From positions 16,785 through 80,784 of the forward strand of contig MGCF01000126.1 in NCBI GenBank assembly GCA_001788495.1: a DNA stretch of 64,000 nt, written 5' to 3'. Of the stretch, positions 33,433-41,628 are shown piece after piece (position 1 is the stretch's first letter; each line of letters starts with the position of its first letter). The position numbers and the translations under genes are program-made. The notes under the pieces were generated by a model. That model was given only the letters and a program-made list of their open reading frames with translations. It had not been told where the DNA came from and did not search any database. This DNA is from Candidatus Rokubacteria bacterium RIFCSPLOWO2_02_FULL_73_56 (lineage in GTDB: Bacteria > Methylomirabilota > Methylomirabilia > Rokubacteriales > CSP1-6).

Positions 33433-34188
33433 GTGAGCGGTCGGGCGCGGCTGGCGGCGGTGGTGATCACGCTGAATGAAGAAGAGCGGCTGCGCGCCTG
33501 CCTCGAGAGCGTCGCCTGGGCCGACGAGCTGATCGTCGTGGACGCCGAGTCGCAGGACAAGACCGTGCAGATCGCACGCGAGTTCACCGACCACGTGCTC
33601 GTGCGCCCGTGGGCGGGGTTCGCGGCGCAGAAGAACTTCGCGCTCGCGCAGGCGACCGGCGACTGGATCCTGTCGCTCGACGCAGACGAGGAGGTCTCGC
33701 GCGATCTGCGCCTCGAGATCGCGGCGGTCCTCGCCGCGGCGCCGCCGCAGGACGGCTTCCGCGTGCCGCGGCGGAACATCTTCTGGGGGCGCTGGATCCG
33801 GCACGGCGGCCTCTACCCCGACTGGCAGCTCCGCCTCTTCCGCCGCGGGCGCGGCCGGTTCGTCGAGCGCGACGTCCACGAGTCCGTGCAGGTCGAGGGC
33901 GCGGTGAGCCGGCTGCGGCACCCGCTGATCCACCGCAGCTACCGCGGCGTCGCCGACTTCCTCGCGCGCGCCGACCGCTACTCGACGCTCGCCGCGGCGG
34001 AGTGGGTCCGGAGCGGGCGCCGGGCCGGCCTGGGCGACCTGGTCCTGCGACCGGCCGGCCGCTTCCTCGGGATGTACGTCGCGCGGGGCGGCTTCCTCGA
34101 CGGCTGGCCGGGCTTCCTTCTGGCGTGCCTCTACGCGTACTATGTCTTCATCCGTTCGGCCAAGATCTGGGAGAGAGCGAGGCAGTGA
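33433..34188 (+). CDS. Glycosyltransferase family 2 (LPS core, WaaE/KdtX-like)
   Basis: AVVITLNEEERLRACLESVAWADELIVVDAESQDKTVQIA; DWILSLDADEEVS. Confidence 0.92.
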   Translation: MSGRARLAAVVITLNEEERLRACLESVAWADELIVVDAESQDKTVQIAREFTDHVLVRPWAGFAAQKNFALAQATGDWILSLDADEEVSRDLRLEIAAVLAAAPPQDGFRVPRRNIFWGRWIRHGGLYPDWQLRLFRRGRGRFVERDVHESVQVEGAVSRLRHPLIHRSYRGVADFLARADRYSTLAAAEWVRSGRRAGLGDLVLRPAGRFLGMYVARGGFLDGWPGFLLACLYAYYVFIRSAKIWERARQ

Positions 34189-35177
34189 TGGCGCAGGGCA
34201 GGGAACGCGTGCTGTCGGGCATGCGCCCGACCGGGAAGGTCCACCTCGGCAACCACCTCGGCGCGCTCGACAACTGGGTGCGCATGCAGGACGCGTACGA
34301 CTGCTTCTACTTCGTCGCGAACTGGCACGCGCTCACCGACGACTACGACACGTCGGAGGTCCCGCGCGACACGATCGAGATGCTCGCCGACTGGCTCGGC
34401 GCCGGCCTCGACCCGGAGCGCTCCACGCTCTTCATCCAGTCGCTGGTGCCCGAGCACGCCGAGCTTCACCTGCTGTTCTCGATGGTCACGCCGGTCGGCT
34501 GGCTCGAGCGCGTGCCCACGTACAAGGAGCGGATCGAGCAGCAGGGGATCGCGTCGCCCTCGTACGGCCTGCTCGGCTACCCGCTGCTCCAGGCGGCGGA
34601 CATCCTCATGTACAAGCCCACGTGGGTCCCGGTCGGCGTGGACCAGGTGCCCCATGTGGAGCTCACGCGGGAGGTCGCGCGCCGCTTCAACAACGCGTTC
34701 CGGCCGGTCTTCCCGGAGCCGGACGCCAAGCTGACCGAGATCCCGAAGGTCCCGGGGACCGACGGCCGCAAGATGTCGAAGTCCTACGACAACGCGATCT
34801 ACCTGTCGGACACCCCCGAGGCCATCGTGCGCAAGGTCAGGCCGATGGTGACCGATCCCGCGCGCAAGCGGCGCTCGGACCCGGGCAACCCCGACATCTG
34901 CCCGGTGTTCGACCTGCACAAGATCTTCACGCCCCCCGTGGAGCGGGAGCAGTGCGCGACCGGCTGCCGCACCGCGGGGATCGGCTGCCTCGACTGCAAG
35001 GAGGTGCTGCTCGGGCACCTCGTGCCGAGGCTCGACGGGATCCGCGAGCGCCGGCAGAAGTTCGCCGAGAAGCCCGAGGTCATCATCGACATCCTGCGCG
35101 AGGGCTCGAAGCGCGCCCAGGCCGTCGCGCGGCGGACGATGGACGAGGTGCGCGCCGCGGTGAACCTGACGCCATGA
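34188..35177 (+). CDS. trpS: Tryptophanyl-tRNA synthetase
   Basis: RVLSGMRPTGKVHLGNHLGA; GTDGRKMSKSYDNAI (KMSKS); C-x21-C-x6-C-x2-C insertion. Confidence 0.96.
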   Translation: MAQGRERVLSGMRPTGKVHLGNHLGALDNWVRMQDAYDCFYFVANWHALTDDYDTSEVPRDTIEMLADWLGAGLDPERSTLFIQSLVPEHAELHLLFSMVTPVGWLERVPTYKERIEQQGIASPSYGLLGYPLLQAADILMYKPTWVPVGVDQVPHVELTREVARRFNNAFRPVFPEPDAKLTEIPKVPGTDGRKMSKSYDNAIYLSDTPEAIVRKVRPMVTDPARKRRSDPGNPDICPVFDLHKIFTPPVEREQCATGCRTAGIGCLDCKEVLLGHLVPRLDGIRERRQKFAEKPEVIIDILREGSKRAQAVARRTMDEVRAAVNLTP

Positions 35178-35944
35178 GTGTGGCCGAGTCCGCGCGCGAC
35201 CTCACGCTGCGCGTGGGGAGCTTCGAGGGCCCCTTCGACCTGCTGCTGCACCTCTGCCGCACGAACGAGATCGACCTGGCCGCGCTGCCCCTGCGCACGA
35301 TCACCGACCAGTACCTCGCCCACCTCGAGGCCATGGAGTTCCGCGACCTCGAGACCGCGGGCGCCTACCTCGTGATGGCGGCGACGCTGATCTACCTCAA
35401 GTCCAAGCTGCTCGTGCCGCCGGACGAGGCCGAGGAGCCGCTCGACGAGGAGGCCGAGGCGCTCAAGCTCGAGCTCGAGGAGCGCCTGCGTGAGTACGCG
35501 CGCGTCAAGGCGCTCGGCGCCTGGCTCGCGGCGCGCGAGGCCGAGCAGGCGCTGCGCTGGGGGCGCCCGGGGAGCGGGCTGCCGCCCGCGGAGGAGGTCC
35601 CGCTCGAGGACCTGAGCGTGCACTGGCTCGAGCGGGCGCTCCGGCGGCTCATCGAGGAGCAGCTCCGCCAGAAGCCGCGCGAGATCGAGCCGAACCCGCC
35701 CTCGATCCTCGAGCGGATGACCGAGATCCTCGCGCTCCTGCGGGACACGTGGTCGCTCCTGTTCTCGTCGCTGACCGGCGGCGAGCGCCGGCGCTCCGAG
35801 ATCGTCGTCACCCTGCTCGCCGTGCTGGAGCTGGTCCGGCTCGGCCGCATCCGGGCCCAGCAGACCGAGCTGTTCGGCGAGATCGTCATCGAACGTCAGA
35901 CCGCCGCACCGACCGGGGACGCCACGCGTGCCGACGCCGGCTGA
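35174..35944 (+). CDS. scpA: Segregation and condensation protein A
   Basis: FEGPFDLLLHLCRTNEIDLAALPLRTITDQYLAHLEAM; YLVMAATLIYLKSKLLVP. Confidence 0.95.
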   Translation: MSVAESARDLTLRVGSFEGPFDLLLHLCRTNEIDLAALPLRTITDQYLAHLEAMEFRDLETAGAYLVMAATLIYLKSKLLVPPDEAEEPLDEEAEALKLELEERLREYARVKALGAWLAAREAEQALRWGRPGSGLPPAEEVPLEDLSVHWLERALRRLIEEQLRQKPREIEPNPPSILERMTEILALLRDTWSLLFSSLTGGERRRSEIVVTLLAVLELVRLGRIRAQQTELFGEIVIERQTAAPTGDATRADAG

Positions 35945-36533
35945 GATCGTCGAAGCCCTCCTGTTCGCCTCCGACACGCCGCTCGAGGCGGAGCGGATCC
36001 GCGACGTGCTCGAGCTGGCCGACGCGCCGGCGGCGCGCGCGCTCGTCGACGAGCTGCGCGCCCGGTACGAGGCGGCGAGCGGGGCCCTGCAGATCGTCGA
36101 GGTGGGCGGCGGCTTCCGGCTCGTCACGCGGCCCGAGGTGGCACCGTGGCTCGTCCGCCTGGCCCGCGCACGGACACGCGTGCGCCTGTCGCGGCCGGCG
36201 CTCGAGACCCTGGCGATCGTCGCCTACAAGCAGCCCGTCTCGCGCCCCGAGGTGGACGCGATCCGCGGCGTGAACTCCGAGGGCGTGCTCGAGAACCTGC
36301 TCGAGCGGCGACTCGTCCGGATCACCGGACGCAAGGACGCGCCCGGGCGGCCGTTCCTCTACGAGACGACCCGCGAGTTCCTGGTCGCGTTCGGGCTGCG
36401 CGACCTCGGTGACCTGCCCCGGGTGGAGGGCGAGCTCGTCGTGCCCGAGCTCGCGGGCGTGGGCGAGCATGGCGAAGCTCCGGCTCAACAAGATCCTGGC
36501 GCAGGCGGGCCTGACGTCCCGGCGGGGGGCTGA
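35928..36533 (+). CDS. scpB: Segregation and condensation protein B
   Basis: EIVEALLFASDTPLEAERI; ALETLAIVAYKQPVSRPEVDAIRGV. Confidence 0.93.
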   Translation: MPTPAEIVEALLFASDTPLEAERIRDVLELADAPAARALVDELRARYEAASGALQIVEVGGGFRLVTRPEVAPWLVRLARARTRVRLSRPALETLAIVAYKQPVSRPEVDAIRGVNSEGVLENLLERRLVRITGRKDAPGRPFLYETTREFLVAFGLRDLGDLPRVEGELVVPELAGVGEHGEAPAQQDPGAGGPDVPAGG

Positions 36534-37293
36534 CCGCCTCATCGCCGAGGGCCGCGTCGCGGTGAATGGCGCCGCCGCGGGCCCGGCGACGCTCGCCGAC
36601 CCCGACGCCGACACGATCGCGGTCGACGGCCGCCCGCTCCCGCCGGCCGAGGCCACGCGCTACGTGGTCCTCAACAAGCCGCGCGGCTACGTCACCACCC
36701 TCGCCGACCCGCACGGGCGCCCGGTCGTCACGGACCTCGTCGCCGAGGACGTGCGGCTCTACCCGGTCGGGCGCCTGGACTGGGACGTGGAGGGCGTGCT
36801 GCTGCTGACGAACGACGGGGCCCTGACGCACCGGCTCCTGCACCCCCGCTACGCGCTGCCGCGGGTGTACGAGGCGCGTGTGCAGGGGCGCGTGGCGCGG
36901 GCGGATCTGGCCCGGTGGCGCCGCGGCGTGACGCTCGAGGACGGCCCGGCCCGGCCGCGCGCCGTCGAGCTCACCCGCACCGGCGCGCGGGAGAGCCGGC
37001 TGCGGCTCGTGTTCGCGGAGGGCCGCAAGCACGAGGTCAAGCGCTACTGCCAGGCGCTCGGCCACCGCGTGACCGCGCTGCGCCGGGTGGCGTTCGGGCC
37101 GATCCGGCTGGGCGCGCTCCGACCGGGCGTCTCGCGCCGCCTCACGCCGGACGAGGTGCGGGCGCTCCGCGCCGCCGTGGCGGCGCCGCCGGCGGGCGGG
37201 GGCGCTCCGGGCGCTGCACCTTGCCCTCCGACGAAGGCCGAGCCTATAATGACCGAACGTCGACGAGTTCCAGGCCGCCAGGAGTTTCTATGA
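36469..37293 (+). CDS. rluB: 23S rRNA pseudouridine synthase (RluB/RsuA family)
   Basis: S4 domain LRLNKILAQAGLTSRRGADRLI; YPVGRLDWDVEGVLLLTNDG. Confidence 0.93.
   Translation: MAKLRLNKILAQAGLTSRRGADRLIAEGRVAVNGAAAGPATLADPDADTIAVDGRPLPPAEATRYVVLNKPRGYVTTLADPHGRPVVTDLVAEDVRLYPVGRLDWDVEGVLLLTNDGALTHRLLHPRYALPRVYEARVQGRVARADLARWRRGVTLEDGPARPRAVELTRTGARESRLRLVFAEGRKHEVKRYCQALGHRVTALRRVAFGPIRLGALRPGVSRRLTPDEVRALRAAVAAPPAGGGAPGAAPCPPTKAEPIMTERRRVPGRQEFL
37221..37250 (+). promoter_or_regulatory. Candidate sigma70-type promoter for pheA (TTGCCC-N18-TATAAT) inside the rluB 3' end
   Basis: Perfect TATAAT at 37245-37250 in a very GC-rich context, 18 bp after TTGCCC; pheA ATG 39 bp downstream. Confidence 0.6.
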
Positions 37294-38351
37294 ACTGGGA
37301 CGATTGGCGTCTCAGGATCAACGAACTCGACAATCAAATTCTCCAGCTCCTCACCCAACGCGCAGAGGCCGCCCTCCAGATCGGAGACCTCAAACGACGC
37401 GAGGACGCGCCCGTCTACGTGCCGGAGCGCGAGGCGGAGATCCTGCGCCGGCTGACGGCGTCGAATCCGGGGCCGCTGCCCGCGGAGGCCATCGCCGCCG
37501 TCTGGCGGGAGATCCTGTCCGGGTGCCGGGCCCTCGAGGCGACGCCCACGGTCGCCTACCTCGGCCCGCAGGCGACGTTCACGCACCAGGCGGCGCGGGA
37601 GCGCTTCGGGAGCGCCGCGAGCTACCGGCCGTCGCGCTCGATCGCCGAGGTGTTCGACGAGGTCGAGCGGGAGCTCGCCGACGTCGGCGTCGTCCCGGTG
37701 GAGAACAGCACCGAGGGCGCCGTGAACGTCACGCTCGACCGGCTGATCGCGTCGGACGCGGTGATCTGCGGCGAGCTGCGCCTGGAGATCGCCCAGCAGC
37801 TCCTGTCGCGGGCGGGCGAGCTCGGCGCCGTCAAGCGCGTGCTCTCGCACCCGCAGGCGCTCGCACAGTGCCGCGGCTGGCTCGCCACGCACCTGGCGGA
37901 CGTCCCGACCGAGGAGGTGGCCTCCACGGCGGCGGCCGCGGAGCTCGCGGGGGCGGACGTGGCGCTCGCCGCGATCGCCTCCGCGCTCGCCGGCGAGCTG
38001 TACGGGGTGCCGGTGCTGCGGGCGCGGATCGAGGACAACCCGCACAACTCGACGCGGTTCCTCGTGATCGGCCGGCGCCCGGTCGGGCCGACCGGACGCG
38101 ACAAGACCTCGATCCTGTTCGCGATGCGGAACGAGCCCGGCTCGCTGTACCGCATCCTGGAGCCGCTGGCCCGGGCGAAGCTCAACCTGACCAAGATCGA
38201 GTCGCGCCCGGCCAAGCACGGCCCGTGGGAGTACGTCATCTTCGTCGACCTCGAGGGGCACCGGGACACGCCCGAGGTCGCACCGGTACTGGCTGAGATC
38301 GGGGAGCGGACCCTGTACCTCAAGATCCTCGGGTCCTATCCCGCGGCATAA
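37290..38351 (+). CDS. pheA: Bifunctional chorismate mutase / prephenate dehydratase
   Basis: N-terminal AroQ helix (LRINELDNQILQLLTQRAEAALQIGDLK), PDT (YLGPQATFTHQAA, NSTEGAVN), ACT domain (NEPGSLYRIL). Confidence 0.95.
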   Translation: MNWDDWRLRINELDNQILQLLTQRAEAALQIGDLKRREDAPVYVPEREAEILRRLTASNPGPLPAEAIAAVWREILSGCRALEATPTVAYLGPQATFTHQAARERFGSAASYRPSRSIAEVFDEVERELADVGVVPVENSTEGAVNVTLDRLIASDAVICGELRLEIAQQLLSRAGELGAVKRVLSHPQALAQCRGWLATHLADVPTEEVASTAAAAELAGADVALAAIASALAGELYGVPVLRARIEDNPHNSTRFLVIGRRPVGPTGRDKTSILFAMRNEPGSLYRILEPLARAKLNLTKIESRPAKHGPWEYVIFVDLEGHRDTPEVAPVLAEIGERTLYLKILGSYPAA

Positions 38352-38360
38352 GGAGAGCCC

Positions 38361-39473
38361 ATGCCAACGCAGTGGGAATCACTGGCCAACGAGCACATCC
38401 TGGGCATCGCGCCCTACGAGCCGGGCAAGCCGATCGAGGAGCTCGAGCGCGAGTTCGGCATCCACGACGCGATCAAGCTCGCCTCCAACGAGAACCCGCT
38501 CCCGCCGTCGGACCGGGTCCGGCAGGCCATCGTCACGGCGCTCGCCGCGCTCAACCGCTATCCGGACGGCAGCGGCTTCTACCTGCGCCAGGCCCTCGCC
38601 AAGAAGCACGGGGTCTCGCCGGAGCAGATCGTCCTCGGCAACGGCTCGAACGAGCTGATCGAGCTGCTCGTGCGCGCCTTCCTCCGCCCGGGCGACGAGG
38701 CGATCGTGCCGCACCCGTCGTTCGTCGTCTACCCGATGATCGTGCAGGCCGCCGGCGGCGTCCGGGTCATGGTGATGCTGAAGGACTACCGGCTGGACCT
38801 GGAGGCGATGGCGCGGGCGCTCACGCCGCTCACCAAGCTGGTGTTCATCGCCAACCCGAACAACCCGACCGCGACCATCGTGACGGCCGAGGAGGTCGAG
38901 CACTTCATGGCGCGCGTGCCGGAGCGCACGATCGTGGTGTTCGACGAGGCGTACATCGAGTTCGCGATGGGGCCGGACTTCCCCGAGACGCTCGCGTACG
39001 TGAAGCAGGGCCGGAAGGTCATCGTCCTGCGCACCTTCTCGAAGGCCGCGAGCCTCGCCGGGCTACGGGTGGGCTACGGCATCGCCGACGCCGACGCGAT
39101 CGCGCTGATGAACCGCATCCGGCAGCCGTTCAACGTGAACTCGCTCGCGCAGGCCGCGGCCCTCGCCGCGCTGGACGACGAGCCGCACGTGCTCGAGTGC
39201 GTCCGGACGATCGAGGCCGGCCGCCACTTCCTCTACGAGGAGTTCAAGGCGCTCGGCCTGCAGTACGTGCCGTCCCGCGCCAACTTCATCCTCGTGGACG
39301 CCGGCCGCAGCGCCGCGGACATCTACCAGCGGCTCCTGAAGGAGGGCGTGATCGTCCGCCCGATGACGCCGTTCGGGATGGAGACCGCGCTCCGGGTGAC
39401 GGTCGGCACGCCGGAGGAGAACCGCAAGCTGGTGAGGGCGTTCCGCGCCGTGCTGGGGAAGCCGTCCGCGTGA
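38361..39473 (+). CDS. hisC: Histidinol-phosphate aminotransferase
   Basis: LASNENPLPPSDRVRQAI; NPNNPTATIV; DEAYIEFAMG; RTFSKAASLAGLRVGYGI; SD AAGGAG. Confidence 0.95.
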   Translation: MPTQWESLANEHILGIAPYEPGKPIEELEREFGIHDAIKLASNENPLPPSDRVRQAIVTALAALNRYPDGSGFYLRQALAKKHGVSPEQIVLGNGSNELIELLVRAFLRPGDEAIVPHPSFVVYPMIVQAAGGVRVMVMLKDYRLDLEAMARALTPLTKLVFIANPNNPTATIVTAEEVEHFMARVPERTIVVFDEAYIEFAMGPDFPETLAYVKQGRKVIVLRTFSKAASLAGLRVGYGIADADAIALMNRIRQPFNVNSLAQAAALAALDDEPHVLECVRTIEAGRHFLYEEFKALGLQYVPSRANFILVDAGRSAADIYQRLLKEGVIVRPMTPFGMETALRVTVGTPEENRKLVRAFRAVLGKPSA

Positions 39474-40318
39474 TCCAGCGGCTGGCGATCGTCGGCGTCG
39501 GCCTGCTCGGCGGCTCCGCCGCCAAGGCGGCGCGCGCCGAGCGCCTGGCGCGCGAGATCGTGGGGGTCGGCCGCGACGCCGGCCGGCTCCAGCCGGCGCT
39601 GCGGGAGGGCGTGCTCGACCGGGCGACGACGGACCTCGAGGCCGGGGTGCGGGAGGCCGACTTCGTGCTGCTCGCGGCGCCGGTGCTGGCGATCGAGGGC
39701 CTGCTCGGGCGCGTCTGGCGCGCGGCGCCCGACGGCGCGATCGTGACCGACGTGGGCTCGACGAAGGGCGGCATCGTGCGCGCCGCGGAGCGCCTGGCCG
39801 CCGCGCGGCCGCTCGCGTTCGTCGGCAGCCATCCGATGGCCGGCTCCGAGCAGAGCGGGTACGCCGTCGCCCGCGCCGACCTCTTCCGCGGCGCGACCGT
39901 GATCGTCACCCCGACCGACCGGACGGAGCCCCGCGCCGCGAAGGCGGTGACGGGGCTGTGGGAGGCGCTCGGCGCGCGCGTGCGCGCGCTCGACCCCGAG
40001 AGCCACGACCGGATCGTCGCAGCGATCAGCCACGTGCCGCACGCGGTCGTCTCCGCGCTCGTGGACGCGGTCGCGCGGCGCGAGCCCGAGGCGCTCGAGT
40101 TCGCCGCGCGCGGCTTCCGGGACACCACCCGCATCGCCGCCTCGGACCCCGACGTGTGGACGGAGATCTTCGTCGCGAACCGCGCCGCGGTGCTCGCGAG
40201 CCTCGGGCGCTTCCGCGGCGCGCTCGACGAGCTCGAGCGCCTGATCGCGGCGGGAGTGCCCGAGCCGCTGCGGGCCGCGCTCGAGCGCGCGCGCGCCGCG
40301 CGGGAGGGGCTCCGGTGA
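39470..40318 (+). CDS. tyrA: Prephenate dehydrogenase
   Basis: LAIVGVGLLGGSAAKAAR; DVGSTKGGIV; GSHPMAGSEQSG. Confidence 0.94.
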   Translation: MIQRLAIVGVGLLGGSAAKAARAERLAREIVGVGRDAGRLQPALREGVLDRATTDLEAGVREADFVLLAAPVLAIEGLLGRVWRAAPDGAIVTDVGSTKGGIVRAAERLAAARPLAFVGSHPMAGSEQSGYAVARADLFRGATVIVTPTDRTEPRAAKAVTGLWEALGARVRALDPESHDRIVAAISHVPHAVVSALVDAVARREPEALEFAARGFRDTTRIAASDPDVWTEIFVANRAAVLASLGRFRGALDELERLIAAGVPEPLRAALERARAAREGLR

Positions 40319-41628
40319 GGTTCCGCGTGCGGCCCGTGACGCGCCTGGCGGGCGCCGCCGTGGTGCCGGGCGACAAGTCCATCTCGCACCGGGCGGCGCT
40401 GCTCGGCGCGCTCGCCGAGGGCCCGACCGAGGTCCACGGCTACCTCGAGGCCGAGGACTGCCTGCGCACGATCGCCGCGGTGCAGGCCCTGGGCGCCGAC
40501 GTGACCCGCAAGGGGCCCGGCCACTACCGGATCGTGGGCGCCGGGCTCGCGGGGCTGCGGGAGCCCGAGGACGTGCTCGAGTGCGGCAACTCGGGGACGA
40601 CGGCCCGGCTGCTGCTCGGGGTGCTCGCGGGCCAGCCGTTCTGCGCGACGCTGACCGGCGACGCCTCGCTCCGCCGGCGCCCGATGGGCCGGGTGACCGG
40701 ACCGCTCGCACGCATGGGCGCCGCGTTCCTCGGGCGGGCCGGCGGCACGCAGCTGCCGCTCGCCGTGCGCGGCGCGCGGCCGCTCTCGGGGCTCGCGTAC
40801 GAGTCGCCGGTGGCCTCCGCGCAGGTGAAGTCGGCGGTGCTGCTCGCGGGCCTCGCCGCCGACGGCCCCGTGTCGGTGACCGAGCCCGCGCCCTCGCGCG
40901 ACCACTCCGAGCGGATGCTGCGCCGGTTCGGCGCGCGCGTCGAGACGCGCGGCCCGACGGTCACCCTCACGCCGGGGCCGCTCTCCGGCGCGACGGTCCA
41001 CGTGCCGGGCGACATCTCCTCGGCGGCGTTCCTGCTCGTGGCGGGCGCGCTCGTCCCGGGGGGCCGGGTGACGGTCGCGCGGGTCGGCGTGAACCCGACG
41101 CGGACGGGGCTGCTCGACGTGCTCGGCGCGATGGGCGCGCGCCTGGGGCGCGCCGAGGGCCGGGAGGACGCCGAGCCGGTCGCCGACCTGACGGTCGAGG
41201 CGACCGGGCTCGCGGCGACCGAGATCGGCGGCGCCCTGGTGCCGCGCCTCATCGACGAGGTGCCCGTCCTCGCGGTCGCCGCGGCGGCGGCGCGCGGGCG
41301 CACCCTGATCCGCGACGCCGCGGAGCTCCGGGTCAAGGAGTCGGACCGGATCGCGGCGCTCGCGCGCGAGCTGGGCCGGATGGGCGTGCGCGTCGAGGAG
41401 CGCCCGGACGGGCTCGCCGTGACCGGCCCGCAGCGCTTCCGCGGCGGGCGGGTCGCCAGTGGCGGCGACCACCGGATGGCGATGGCGCTCACGGTCGCGG
41501 GGCTCTGCGCGGACGGCGAGACCCTCGTCGAGGACACGGCCTGCGTCGCGACGTCGTTTCCGCAGTTCGTGCCCACGCTCAACGCGCTGGCGGGGACCGA
41601 GGCCGTGATCGTGGAGGACGGCGCGTGA
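40315..41628 (+). CDS. aroA: 3-phosphoshikimate 1-carboxyvinyltransferase
   Basis: PGDKSISHRAALLGALAEG; LECGNSGTTARLL; DEVPVLAVAAAAARG; RVKESDRI. Confidence 0.96.
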   Translation: MRFRVRPVTRLAGAAVVPGDKSISHRAALLGALAEGPTEVHGYLEAEDCLRTIAAVQALGADVTRKGPGHYRIVGAGLAGLREPEDVLECGNSGTTARLLLGVLAGQPFCATLTGDASLRRRPMGRVTGPLARMGAAFLGRAGGTQLPLAVRGARPLSGLAYESPVASAQVKSAVLLAGLAADGPVSVTEPAPSRDHSERMLRRFGARVETRGPTVTLTPGPLSGATVHVPGDISSAAFLLVAGALVPGGRVTVARVGVNPTRTGLLDVLGAMGARLGRAEGREDAEPVADLTVEATGLAATEIGGALVPRLIDEVPVLAVAAAAARGRTLIRDAAELRVKESDRIAALARELGRMGVRVEERPDGLAVTGPQRFRGGRVASGGDHRMAMALTVAGLCADGETLVEDTACVATSFPQFVPTLNALAGTEAVIVEDGA

